NCBI GenBank assembly: GCA_024274855.1
Contig: JAJSAJ010000114.1
Span: 1-11,970, forward strand
DNA from: Planctomycetota bacterium
GTDB lineage: Bacteria; Planctomycetota; Planctomycetia; Pirellulales; Pirellulaceae
Direction: 5' to 3'
DNA: 11,970 nt
Position numbers and translations under genes: made by a program. Of the stretch, positions 1 through 7,132 are shown in pieces. Below the pieces are notes generated by a model that saw only the letters and a program-made list of their open reading frames with translations, did no database searches and was not told where the DNA came from. How positions within the stretch are numbered: the first letter of the stretch is position 1; every line of letters begins with the position of its first letter.

Positions 1-424
1 ATTTGTCGGGCTGAGCCGCCGGAGACAAGTCGTGGCCGAGATAGCGAACACGGTACACCATATACCAGATCCGCTTACGCTCCATCTTCACATTGGGGCG
101 TGGAACATCAACCATGATCATCCGCAATGGCTTAAACGAAAACTCAAGATTCCAAACCACTCGACGCAACGTTGCCAACTTCGCCCGTTCATAAACGGTC
201 TGGGATTTCGCCGTAAAATTCGGCTTCCAGTCGAGTTTCGGAAGCCCTTGCACAATCTCCACCAGCTCGGAAGGTCCGGAGAAAGTCTCCTCGTATTGTG
301 GGTCAGAGGGGATCACCGTCAGCACGCCCGGTGCATACGGCGAGTCTTGTCCTCGTGCGGATGATGCGGGTGCGAGATTAACCAACAACAGCACGCTGAA
401 CGATACAGCTGATCGCCAAACCAT
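1..424 (-). CDS. Secreted protein of unknown function, N-terminal part (cut by window edge)
   Basis: Reading the minus strand from ATG at 424-422 gives 141 codons without a stop up to the window edge, so the C-terminus is missing. The product starts MVWRSAVSFSVLLLVNLAPA, a basic N-terminus followed by a hydrophobic core. A likely signal peptidase I site lies after the SSARGQ stretch, so the mature protein would act outside the cytoplasm. Further in are the segments RRVVWNLEFSFKPLRMIMVD and RKRIWYMVYRVRYLG, rich in aromatic and basic residues and resembling unknown exported proteins I associate with planctomycetes. The start is supported by AGGA (432-435 on the plus strand) seven bases upstream of the ATG and by a promoter-like sequence further up. 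No catalytic motif is recognised and no function is assigned. The plus-strand reading frame opposite it is judged a shadow because only the minus frame shows a signal peptide and a ribosome binding site. Confidence 0.72.
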   Translation of the reverse strand, partial: MVWRSAVSFSVLLLVNLAPASSARGQDSPYAPGVLTVIPSDPQYEETFSGPSELVEIVQGLPKLDWKPNFTAKSQTVYERAKLATLRRVVWNLEFSFKPLRMIMVDVPRPNVKMERKRIWYMVYRVRYLGHDLSPAAQPDK

Positions 425-498
425 GGATGGATCCTGACTCTCTTCGAGGGAGGACATTTGTTCGAAAAGCAAAAACTTACAAGATGGACCAGGCCTTC

Positions 499-528
499 AG
501 TATAATTACCCAGATTTCCTATAATCAA
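499..528 (-). promoter_or_regulatory. Possible sigma-70 promoter for the left-edge secreted protein gene
   Basis: On the minus strand TTGATT (plus 523-528) and TATACT (plus 499-504) are separated by 18 bases and match the -35 and -10 consensus at 4/6 and 5/6 positions. The predicted start of transcription near 492 would give a leader of about 68 bases before the ATG at 424. Position and orientation fit, but the region is AT-rich and promoter use in this lineage is poorly known to me. Confidence 0.35.
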
Positions 529-648
529 GGGTCTCTGTGACCGATATGTTCAAACCGGCATACAGCTAACCACTCAAGATAGCATAGTCCATTTATTCGG
601 CCCCGCTCGAAATTCGCCGCAAATGACCACTTTAGGGGGAGAGATGAG

Positions 649-717
649 TTAGTGCGACACAAGTAGGTCCGGCTTGCCGAGCCGGACCAGCAGCGCCAGA
701 CAGGGCCATCGCACTAA
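649..717. repeat. 69-bp palindromic (REP/MITE-like) element
   Basis: The ends are perfect 9-bp inverted repeats, TTAGTGCGA (649-657) and TCGCACTAA (709-717). Inside is a perfect 9-bp hairpin, GGTCCGGCT (666-674) and AGCCGGACC (680-688), with a 5-base loop. There is no coding capacity. Terminal inverted repeats plus an internal stable hairpin, in a gap between genes and with a second relative nearby, suggest a small non-autonomous mobile or REP-like element. The hairpin lacks a T-run on either strand, so an ordinary intrinsic terminator is less likely. Confidence 0.55.
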
Positions 718-860
718 ATAAATACGGGGCCATGAGGGCGTCGCTTTCCCATATTTTGCGACAGCAAAGCAAGCCGTTTCAAGTCCAATGGCCAAATACG
801 ATGCCGTGTTGGAAAAGTCAACCACAAGATATTGGGCTGGTAGCAATACAGCTATACCAG

Positions 861-945
861 ATTAAGTGCGATGGCCCAGGAGCGCCAGGTACGTTTCCAC
901 TTCCAGTCCCGCCCGGCAGGCGGTACCTACTGGCACACGGCGTCT
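861..945. repeat. Diverged inverted copy of the 69-bp element
   Basis: AGTGCGATGGCCC (865-877) is a perfect 13-bp inverted match to GGGCCATCGCACT (703-715). Further blocks line up in the same order: a weaker hairpin CCGCC/GGCGG (909-913 and 919-923), then GGTACCTACTGGCACACGGC (921-940), which resembles the reverse complement of the left end of the first element. The copy is degraded and its right boundary is unclear. Confidence 0.4.
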
Positions 946-968
946 ATTGACGCGGCGTCTACTGGCGA
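939..968. repeat. 15-bp near-tandem duplication across a stop codon
   Basis: GGCGTCTATTGACGC (939-953) is followed directly by GGCGTCTACTGGCGA (954-968). The second copy contains the stop codon (961-959, TAG on the minus strand) of the upstream secreted protein gene. This looks like a small slippage duplication. Confidence 0.5.
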
Positions 969-2416
969 CGGGATTCCAATTCAGTGGAACTGGCTGGCCG
1001 ACTGGCGGTTGTGGAAGTCGCCGTGGATTCTACTGATTCCGAGCTTGGTGGAATGAACCGAATCGAGCTAATCAGCGTCCGATCTGCAGCACCAAATCGT
1101 TCAATCAATTTGGATTCGAGCGTAGAAACACACGACGCACGACGCCCATCCTTTGCATACAAGTGGTAATAAACCCACTGAATCGGCAAATCGGATACCG
1201 TACCGGCCACAACCACCCGCAGGATATGAATGTCGTTATTGGTAACTTTTTCGGAGGCGGTAACAAATTGCTCGAAAGCGTCTCCTAACACACGCTTGAT
1301 ATCTGCCTGGAACTCGATCATTCCGAACTTCTCCTCGGTCTCTAGCGGGAGAAGCATCGACAGATTGCACTGGGCCACCAATTCACCCCGGTCGACCATT
1401 CGAAAAATGGCCACATCGTGCCGGTCAACCATATTCTGCCACGATCGTTCCAGCAGCAACTGGAACCCGGCAAGCCTGGATTCAAACTCGAGTAACTCGG
1501 TTGCCTTGGCTGCATGGAGATCCAAATCGGCCAGCACATCATCGTGCAATTCGGCCACTAAATCCGTGGGCTCGGCATTCACGCGTAACTGCACGGCCAC
1601 ATCGAACCCTGGCTGAGCGTGCCCGATCGACCGATCTTCCTGAAGCGATGCGGCCAACCACGTGATCCGTTTTCGCTTCAGGTTGAAGGCGTATTTTGCC
1701 GCCAGCTCGATTTTACTGGAAACGCCACCCACTGCTCCGTGAACGGTCCCTGTCATGTGGACAATCGCAAGTCCGTCCTTCATGGAATGTAATCGGCAGT
1801 CGACATCCGATTCACTGATTTCATCCAACCCCAGCAAGGGTGCCAAGTAGTCGGTTTTCAGTTTCCAGTGGCTCCCGAGCGTCACCACTCGATTCGGCAA
1901 GAGCCGGTCAACAATCGCCGTGTTATACGGCACATTGATCAGGTCCAACTCATCGCGTCGCAATGGCCCCATGGGCGAGAAAACGACCACATTGCCTGGC
2001 TTCGAAGCAGAAACGGCCACAATAGCGCGATCCTCTCGCAGTCGGGAGGTGACAGAATCGTCACGATACTTGATCGCTGCGTTCGCCGTCTTATAGGCTC
2101 GCACGGTCTCGGTGGGCACCCCTTTCTCGCCGGAGAGCTTGGTCGGCCGCTCAGCGTATTGCAAATGCGCGTCAACGCTGACCGGCGTTTCAGTGGTCTG
2201 CGTCCCATCGCCATACAGTTTTAGTTCACCGGTAAGGGTCAGTGTAATTTTTACCTGCCGGCAATCACCTTCCCCCCATACGGGTCGAAGCAAGACGGTT
2301 GTCACTTGGGAACCTGCCCAAACCGTATGCAATGACGTGCACACAAGGCAAGCAATGACAGCGCCGGATAGAGTAAAATGAGACCATCTAGTTACACTGA
2401 AATGCTGAGAAGACAT
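959..2416 (-). CDS. Exported protein of unknown function, 485 aa
   Basis: The chosen start, ATG at 2416-2414, gives MSSQHFSVTRWSHFTLSG followed by a hydrophobic run and a probable signal peptidase site after HTVWAG near residue 35. The mature protein is therefore probably periplasmic or exported. A longer reading from GTG at 2479 adds 21 residues before the signal sequence and has no visible ribosome binding site, so it is disfavoured. The body has alternating beta-like segments (for example RQVKITLTLTGELKLYGDG and SSKIELAAKYAFNLKRKRI), a central helical stretch, and a Ser/Thr-rich low-complexity tail before the stop. No enzyme motif, cofactor site or further membrane segment is seen. I do not recognise the family, and it may be lineage-specific. 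It is transcribed in the same direction as the left-edge gene but 534 bases away, so a shared operon is doubtful. Confidence 0.72.
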   Translation of the reverse strand: MSSQHFSVTRWSHFTLSGAVIACLVCTSLHTVWAGSQVTTVLLRPVWGEGDCRQVKITLTLTGELKLYGDGTQTTETPVSVDAHLQYAERPTKLSGEKGVPTETVRAYKTANAAIKYRDDSVTSRLREDRAIVAVSASKPGNVVVFSPMGPLRRDELDLINVPYNTAIVDRLLPNRVVTLGSHWKLKTDYLAPLLGLDEISESDVDCRLHSMKDGLAIVHMTGTVHGAVGGVSSKIELAAKYAFNLKRKRITWLAASLQEDRSIGHAQPGFDVAVQLRVNAEPTDLVAELHDDVLADLDLHAAKATELLEFESRLAGFQLLLERSWQNMVDRHDVAIFRMVDRGELVAQCNLSMLLPLETEEKFGMIEFQADIKRVLGDAFEQFVTASEKVTNNDIHILRVVVAGTVSDLPIQWVYYHLYAKDGRRASCVSTLESKLIERFGAADRTLISSIRFIPPSSESVESTATSTTASRPASSTELESRRQ

Positions 2417-3324
2417 GGATGCGTCCCAAGGTTTGTCATAAATCGACGAATACGAGCCAGTCAGACGGCGATTTGGCACGCAATTCGCACTTTTCGGCTT
2501 CTAGACTTACTTTCCGATGTCAGCTGGTCCGGAACACATTCCGAGCCTAAGACACATTCGGTAGATCGACTATTGACTGACAGGTGGTCCAGTCGAAACC
2601 CCGAGGATTATTTCGTGTTTCCAAGCATTCCTTGAGGAACTCGGCGTTGTCTAAAGGGTTTAACAGCCTGCGACAAGACGGTTTTCAAACGTAGTGGCCT
2701 TTCGTTGTACTTGCGGGACGCGTTGTTTTTCACGGCTATTGGAAGGTCGCGGCACGGGCGCCCACTCGTCATGTGGGCATGTAGCCGACATACACGGGCC
2801 CGCCGACAGGCAAGAACGTGCGGGAAACTGCTAATTAAATGCTTGCTATTTCGCGAGTTACATGCGATATTGGCCGCTGCCACAATTTAGTTGCGAACTT
2901 TCTTGAGACAGATTGCCACTTTAGTGGGTATAGATTAAGGCCTGGAGAAATCGGGCACCGGAAAGACTGAAAGGCATCGGTGCAGGCGTGGAACGTTAGT
3001 AAATAACAGGTTTTTCAGCGTTAATACCGACGATCTGTCCTCGGTGGCGGAAGGCTGAAGCAGAAAGAATAGATTTGGTGCGCCGGAACGTTGACGACAG
3101 GTTTGGTGACGAAACGCGGAGCGTTTCGATTTACTTCAATTTGAAGAACCAGGCTTCGCAAGTGAACGTACTGGATTATCGGCTGACGACCACCTGACGG
3201 GGATTGTCAGTCCGGGAGTGTCCCGGGATGGGACGCCATTCCCAAAATTGGATTGGATTTCAGGAGGCGATGGGAGTCGCAGGGAACGCTTCTGGAATCA
3301 TCCCGTCACAGGAAGAGGTTTGCC
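2417..3324. other. 908-base divergent gap without a convincing gene
   Basis: This lies between the divergently read exported-protein gene and the sigma factor gene. The short open frames present lack ribosome binding sites, composition or motifs that would support them. Visible structure includes hairpins GCCCAC/GTGGGC (2760-2765 and 2773-2778), GAAACGC/GCGTTTC (3111-3117 and 3121-3127), CTTCAA/TTGAAG (3134-3146) and CCGGGA/TCCCGG (3212-3217 and 3221-3226), and a short dyad CCACT-TT-AGTGG (2916-2927). None identifies a known RNA family. The last 400 bases could be a structured leader of the sigma factor mRNA. Confidence 0.4.
2906..2935 (+). promoter_or_regulatory. Weak promoter-like site with internal dyad upstream of the sigma gene
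   Basis: GAGACA and TATAGA are 18 bases apart and each matches 4/6 of the -35 and -10 consensus. The spacer contains the dyad CCACT-TT-AGTGG (2916-2927), which could be an operator. If used, the leader of the sigma factor mRNA would be close to 400 bases. The match is weak and this is a guess. Confidence 0.2.
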
Positions 3325-4989
3325 ATGCATTCCGACTATCACATCCCCGCATTGCGAGAGTTGTGCGACCAGCAAGTTCGATTTGCTCCGCGAGAGAGGA
3401 AGATTGAGCAACTGGATCAAGCCGAGCGGCTGATCCACGAGATCGATCCGGGGCGCACGTACACCTATGAATACCTATGTTTTCGCATCACTGGCTATCG
3501 GCCGGAGCTGGTTGCGAACGTCTCAATGAGTGGTGCGGACGCTCGCCATGATCTTCGGCTGCTGATCGAGGACCTTTCGGATTCGGCCGATATTTATGCA
3601 GCCGAAGCCGGCCAGCCGGTCCATACGGTCGACGACCTGGCTCGCATGTTCCACGTATCGACGAAGACGATTTCGCGATGGCGCAATCAGGGGTTGGTCA
3701 GTCGCCGCTTTCTCTTTGACGGTCGCAAGCGAGTCGGTTTCCTGAAGCAGAGTGTGGAGCGATTCATCGCGAACAATGAAGAGCGAATTCGGCGGGGCGA
3801 GCGATTCAGCCAGCTCACATCATCAGAGCGTCAGGGGATTATCGACCGGGCCAGGCGGCTCGCTCAGGCGGGTGGCGGCCCGGCCGAGGTAACGCGTCGC
3901 ATCGCCAAACGCATGAATCGGAGTGTCGAGACCATTCGATACACGCTGAAGCACTTTGATCAAAAACACCCGGGATTAGCGGTTTTCCCGGGCCACACAG
4001 GCCCCTTGACCGACGAAATGAAGCGAAAAATCTACCAGCAGCATCGCCGAGGGATCGCAATTGACGCGTTGGCCAAGCGGTACGGTCGAACCAAGACGGC
4101 CATTTACCGAATCGTCAACGAGATGCGGGCTCACCGAATTCTTGAGCTGCCGTTGGACTACATGTACAACGAGGAATTTGAGCAGCCCAATGCAGACCGG
4201 CGAATCCTCGGGACCGCGCCAACTTCGGATGTTCCGCGCAAGAAACCGCGCGTGCCGAGTGGTCTGCCGCACTACCTCGCTTCACTGTACGACGTGCCAT
4301 TGTTAACACGGGAACAGGAACAGCACCTGTTCCGCAGGTTCAATTTCCTGAAATACCGGGCAGCCAAATTGCGTGAGCAGCTTGAGCCGAGCTGCGCCAA
4401 GAGCGGCTTAATGGACCGAATCGAACGATTCTATGACCAGGCAGTGAAGACCAAGAACCAGATTGTTCAGGCCAATCTCCGACTCGTTGTATCGATTGCC
4501 AAGCGCCATGTTAACGCAACCGACGATTTCTTCGGACTGGTCAGTGATGGCAACATGTCGCTGATTCGGGCCGTGGAAAAGTTCGATTACAGCCGTGGAA
4601 ACAAGTTCAGCACCTATGCCAGCTGGGCCATTATGAAGAACTTTGCTCGGACAATTCCCGAGGAATACAAACATCGAGATCGATTTCGAACGAGCCACGA
4701 CGAGATGTTTACCGCTCGAGAAGACGCCCGAACCGATCAGCACGAACTGGAAAGTGCTCAGCATCTTCGCCAGTACCAGATCCGTCAAATCCTATCTCGG
4801 CTTGACGAACGCGAACAAAGAATTATCATTAGTCGGTTTGGGCTGGACCACCGCGAGGAACCGCAGACACTCAAGGAAGTCGGCAGTCGCATGGGCGTGA
4901 CGAAGGAACGAGTTCGGCAGATTGAAGCCCGAGCCTTGACTAAGTTGCGACTGGCTGCCGAGCAGGAACAGATTGATTTACCGGACTGA
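3325..4989 (+). CDS. Sigma-70 family RNA polymerase sigma factor with N-terminal helix-turn-helix extension
   Basis: A 554-residue protein that should bind core RNA polymerase and direct it to promoters. The start at ATG 3325 is preferred because GGAAGAGG (3311-3318) lies six bases upstream; a longer frame from TTG 3253 lacks such a site. Residues 100-150 resemble a MerR/excisionase-type helix-turn-helix (TVDDLARMFHVSTKTISRWR). Residues about 168-213 and 225-275 hold two more HTH-like segments (the latter includes DALAKRYGRTKTAIYRIVNE). Region 1.2 begins near residue 313 (GLPHYLASLYDVPLLTREQE). Region 2 spans about 377-454 (QANLRLVVSIAKRHV, DGNMSLIRAVEKFDYSRGNK, FSTYASWAIMKNFAR). Region 3 seems short or degenerate. 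Region 4 runs from about 485 to 545, with the promoter -35 HTH at 515-541 (TLKEVGSRMGVTKERVRQIE). The region 2.4 segment departs from the housekeeping RpoD pattern, so I infer an alternative (group 2/3) factor rather than the primary one. The gene precedes the tRNA-tuf cluster but is separated by 345 bases. Confidence 0.9.
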   Translation: MHSDYHIPALRELCDQQVRFAPRERKIEQLDQAERLIHEIDPGRTYTYEYLCFRITGYRPELVANVSMSGADARHDLRLLIEDLSDSADIYAAEAGQPVHTVDDLARMFHVSTKTISRWRNQGLVSRRFLFDGRKRVGFLKQSVERFIANNEERIRRGERFSQLTSSERQGIIDRARRLAQAGGGPAEVTRRIAKRMNRSVETIRYTLKHFDQKHPGLAVFPGHTGPLTDEMKRKIYQQHRRGIAIDALAKRYGRTKTAIYRIVNEMRAHRILELPLDYMYNEEFEQPNADRRILGTAPTSDVPRKKPRVPSGLPHYLASLYDVPLLTREQEQHLFRRFNFLKYRAAKLREQLEPSCAKSGLMDRIERFYDQAVKTKNQIVQANLRLVVSIAKRHVNATDDFFGLVSDGNMSLIRAVEKFDYSRGNKFSTYASWAIMKNFARTIPEEYKHRDRFRTSHDEMFTAREDARTDQHELESAQHLRQYQIRQILSRLDEREQRIIISRFGLDHREEPQTLKEVGSRMGVTKERVRQIEARALTKLRLAAEQEQIDLPD

Positions 4990-5071
4990 CTGGCCGGCAC
5001 AGCACGTCGGTCAGCCATGGCGAGTGTCTGCCAAGCACTGCGAGGTGAAGCCATTGCTCGCATCATGGGTG

Positions 5072-5085
5072 CCCCTAGCTAGGGG
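5072..5085. repeat. Perfect 14-bp palindrome CCCCTAGCTAGGGG
   Basis: Both halves (CCCCTAG and CTAGGGG) are exact complements without a spacer, which is typical of a dimeric-protein binding site. It could also fold as a 5-bp stem with an AGCT loop, but no T-run follows, so termination is unlikely. It lies 83 bases after the sigma gene stop and about 250 bases before the first tRNA. Confidence 0.35.
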
Positions 5086-5239
5086 ATCTAATCACACGGG
5101 AGGTTTACTGGCGCTTTAGTTAAGCTGCGCGAGGTATCGGGGATGCCGAGTGGCATCGACGTGCGCGTCGCTTTCCGGGGTGGCGGGGCAAGCACCTTTT
5201 TTCGTGGTGGGAGCCAGAATCAACCCGTTTCTTTTTTGG

Positions 5240-5268
5240 AGCTTCATGCAATTTTGGCATGCTTTTTT
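5240..5268 (+). terminator. Weak candidate terminator before the tRNA operon
   Basis: CATGC (5245-5249) and GCATG (5257-5261) form a 5-bp stem with a 7-base loop, followed by C and six T residues (5263-5268). The stem is short; a bulged extension with AGC at 5240-5242 is possible. It could end transcripts arriving from the sigma gene before the tRNA promoter. Confidence 0.3.
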
Positions 5269-5279
5269 CCGCGTCCATA

Positions 5280-5307
5280 TTGCATGGTAGCCGAGCTTCG
5301 TTATATT
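5280..5307 (+). promoter_or_regulatory. Candidate promoter of the tRNA-tuf operon
   Basis: TTGCAT (5280-5285) and TATATT (5302-5307) are 16 bases apart and would start transcription about 20 bases before the first tRNA. An alternative pair is TTGGCA (5254-5259, 5/6 to consensus) with CATATT (5276-5281), also 16 bases apart. One or both could drive the cluster; the sequence alone does not decide. Confidence 0.35.
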
Positions 5308-5334
5308 TACTGGTTTTCGCAACTCGAATGGTGG

Positions 5335-5407
5335 GCCAGCGTAGCTCAATTGGCAGAGCAGTTGATTTGTAATCAACAGGTTGTGGGTTCAAGTCCCTCC
5401 GCTGGCT
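5335..5407 (+). tRNA. tRNA-Thr (anticodon UGU)
   Basis: The acceptor strands GCCAGCG (5335-5341) and CGCTGGC (5400-5406) pair fully, with discriminator T at 5407. The anticodon stem GTTGA/TCAAC encloses loop TTTGTAA, giving anticodon TGT, which reads threonine ACA. The T arm carries GGTTCAAGTCC. CCA is not encoded. It is the first of four tRNA genes before tuf. Confidence 0.96.
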
Positions 5408-5438
5408 TCGGCTCCTGCCAAGCAAGCGAGAGGAGGGC

Positions 5439-5478
5439 GTTGCAGCGTGCAACCAGGACTGCTTTCCGGTTGGGAAGC
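5439..5478 (+). other. Two hairpins in the tRNA-Thr/tRNA-Tyr spacer
   Basis: GTTGCA-GCG-TGCAAC (5439-5453) and GCTTTCC-GGTT-GGGAAGC (5461-5478, one G-U pair) stand side by side between the two tRNA genes. They may help fold or process the polycistronic tRNA precursor. Neither is followed by a T-run. Confidence 0.4.
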
Positions 5479-5489
5479 GAAGTGATAAC

Positions 5490-5571
5490 GGGGGGTTTCC
5501 CGAGCGGTCAAAGGGGTCAGACTGTAAATCTGATGGCGAAGCCTTCGTAGGTTCGAATCCTACACCCCCCA
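5490..5571 (+). tRNA. tRNA-Tyr (anticodon GUA)
   Basis: This is an 82-nt class II tRNA with a long variable arm. The acceptor GGGGGGT (5490-5496) pairs with ACCCCCC (5564-5570), and the discriminator is A5571. The anticodon stem TCAGA/TCTGA holds loop CTGTAAA with anticodon GTA. The T arm is GTAGG-TTCGAAT-CCTAC. CCA is not encoded. Confidence 0.96.
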
Positions 5572-5637
5572 TTTCAGCTAGCGCTTGTTAACATGGAAGG
5601 CTTGCCTAGCGGTCGGCAGGGGTCCGGGTAGGGGAAA

Positions 5638-5708
5638 GCGGGTGTAGCTCAATGGTAGAGCCACAGCCTTCCAAGCTGAAGACGAGGGTTCGATTCCCTT
5701 CACCCGCT
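5638..5708 (+). tRNA. tRNA-Gly (anticodon UCC)
   Basis: The acceptor GCGGGTG (5638-5644) pairs with CACCCGC (5701-5707), with discriminator T5708. Anticodon loop CTTCCAA gives anticodon TCC, reading glycine GGA. The length is 71 nt with the usual short Gly D loop. CCA is not encoded. Confidence 0.96.
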
Positions 5709-5719
5709 CTCGATTGTCG

Positions 5720-5792
<73 letters not shown>

Positions 5793-5904
5793 CTTGTTGG
5801 TGGAGAGCTCGAACATATTCGTGTTTCTTGTAAGTGGTATGTATTTGTCCATCGGAGCGTGAGAAACGAAGGACTGGAAAGAAAGATTGCAGGTGTAAGG
5901 TACA

Positions 5905-7101
5905 ATGGCCAAGGAAAAATATCAGCGCGACAAGCCGCACGTTAACATTGGAACGATCGGTCACATTGATCATGGAAAAACGACATTAACTGGTGCGATC
6001 CTGGCAGTCCAGGCAAAGAAGGGGCTTGCCGAGTTCAAGACCTACGCCGACATTGCCAAGGGCGGTACGGTTCGCGACGAAACCAAGACCGTCACGATCG
6101 CCGTTGCCCACGTCGAGTACGAGACGCCCAATCGTCACTATGCTCATATTGACTGTCCGGGCCACGCCGATTTCATCAAGAACATGATTACCGGTGCTGC
6201 CCAAATGGACGGAGCGATCCTGGTTGTCTCAGCCGCGGACGGTCCGATGCCTCAGACCAAGGAGCACGTGCTTCTGGCTCGGCAGGTAGACGTGCCGGCA
6301 ATCACCGTCTTCCTGAACAAGATCGACTTGGTCGATGACGAGGAATTGCTTGACTTGGTCGAGATCGAAGTGCGTGAATTGCTCGACAAGTATGGGTTCC
6401 CGGGTGACGACATTCCGATCGTCCGTGGATCGAGCAAGGCAGCTTACGAGCACCCCGAGGATCCGGAAGCGAACAAGTGCATTGGCGAGTTGCTTGAAGC
6501 CGTCGACTCGTATATTCCCGAGCCCGAACGTATTGTTGACAAACCGTTCCTGATGGCGATCGAAGATGTCTTCTCGATCGAAGGCCGAGGCACGGTTGCC
6601 ACGGGACGAATCGAGCGGGGTCGTGTCTGCGTTGGCGACGAAGTGGAAATCGTCGGATTGACGAGTGAGAGTCGCAAGACGACGTGCACCGGCGTTGAGA
6701 TGTTCCGCAAATTGCTCGACGAAGGCGTGGCTGGCGATAACGTCGGATGCCTGCTTCGTGGCGTCAAGCGGACCGAGATCGAACGTGGCCAGGTCTTGGC
6801 CAAGCCAGGATCGATCACTCCACATACTAAATTCGAGGCCGAAGTCTACTGTCTTTCCAAAGAAGAGGGTGGCCGACACACACCATTCTTCAGCGGCTAT
6901 CGTCCGCAGTTTTACTTCCGAACGACCGATGTCACAGGCACCGCCAATCTGGTTGATGCGGAAATGTGCATGCCGGGCGATAATGTGAAACTGACCGTCG
7001 AACTGCACAAGCCCATCGCACTGGATGATGGCGTGCGATTCGCAATTCGCGAAGGCGGCCGCACGGTCGGTTCGGGCGTGGTTACCAAGGTTGTTGAGTA
7101 A
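5905..7101 (+). CDS. tuf: Elongation factor Tu
   Basis: A 398-residue GTPase, the usual family length, which delivers aminoacyl-tRNA to the ribosomal A site. The GTP-binding motifs are GHIDHGKT (19-26), DCPGH (83-87, His87 being the catalytic histidine) and NKID (138-141). Domains 2 and 3 are complete, with RGTVATGRIERG, CTGVEMFRKLLDEG, GGRHTPFFSGYRPQFYFRTT and a C-terminal AIREGGRTVGSGVVTKV. In switch I the usual RGITI reads KTVTI (61-65); Thr64 keeps the magnesium-binding threonine, while the preceding Arg-Gly is replaced. From memory this variant is typical of planctomycete EF-Tu. ATG 5905 is preceded by TAAGG (5896-5900), rather close at four bases. The gene follows four tRNA genes and precedes tRNA-Trp, and is probably co-transcribed with them. 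The stop is TAA. Confidence 0.98.
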   Translation: MAKEKYQRDKPHVNIGTIGHIDHGKTTLTGAILAVQAKKGLAEFKTYADIAKGGTVRDETKTVTIAVAHVEYETPNRHYAHIDCPGHADFIKNMITGAAQMDGAILVVSAADGPMPQTKEHVLLARQVDVPAITVFLNKIDLVDDEELLDLVEIEVRELLDKYGFPGDDIPIVRGSSKAAYEHPEDPEANKCIGELLEAVDSYIPEPERIVDKPFLMAIEDVFSIEGRGTVATGRIERGRVCVGDEVEIVGLTSESRKTTCTGVEMFRKLLDEGVAGDNVGCLLRGVKRTEIERGQVLAKPGSITPHTKFEAEVYCLSKEEGGRHTPFFSGYRPQFYFRTTDVTGTANLVDAEMCMPGDNVKLTVELHKPIALDDGVRFAIREGGRTVGSGVVTKVVE

Positions 7102-7132
7102 ACGACTAGATTCTCAGTCCGGAATAAACCGC

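Larger units (their letters stand above)
425..958. other. 534-base gap without a gene, holding two diverged palindromic elements
   Basis: Short open frames on both strands here have no ribosome binding site and no recognisable product. What can be seen is a likely minus-strand promoter (499-528), a 69-bp element with inverted ends (649-717), and a degraded relative of it in opposite orientation (about 861-945). A 15-bp near-tandem duplication (939-968) overlaps the stop codon of the gene that ends at 959. Confidence 0.6.
4990..5334. other. 345-base gap between sigma gene and tRNA cluster
   Basis: No gene is supported here. The stretch holds a perfect 14-bp palindrome (5072-5085), a weak hairpin with a T-run (5240-5268) and promoter-like hexamers just before the first tRNA. 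A minus-strand open frame that crosses the region runs over the antisense of two tRNA genes and is not believed. Confidence 0.5.

Noticed and set aside
32..364. 110-aa plus-strand open frame near the left edge
   Set aside because: The opposite strand carries a frame open through the edge with a signal peptide, a ribosome binding site and a promoter-like sequence, which is the better gene.
3270..3407. 45-codon frame from ATG 3270 behind AGGAGG (3262-3267), overlapping the sigma start
   Set aside because: The ribosome binding sequence is only two bases from the ATG and the peptide is unremarkable; the overlap with the conserved sigma frame argues against a real gene.
5120..5572. 150-aa minus-strand open frame beginning MGGVGFEPTKASPSDLQSD
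   Set aside because: It is the antisense translation of the tRNA-Tyr gene (and then tRNA-Thr), a well-known source of false proteins.
6229..7008. 259-aa minus-strand open frame opposite tuf
   Set aside because: It lies entirely opposite the strongly conserved EF-Tu frame and has no recognisable product.
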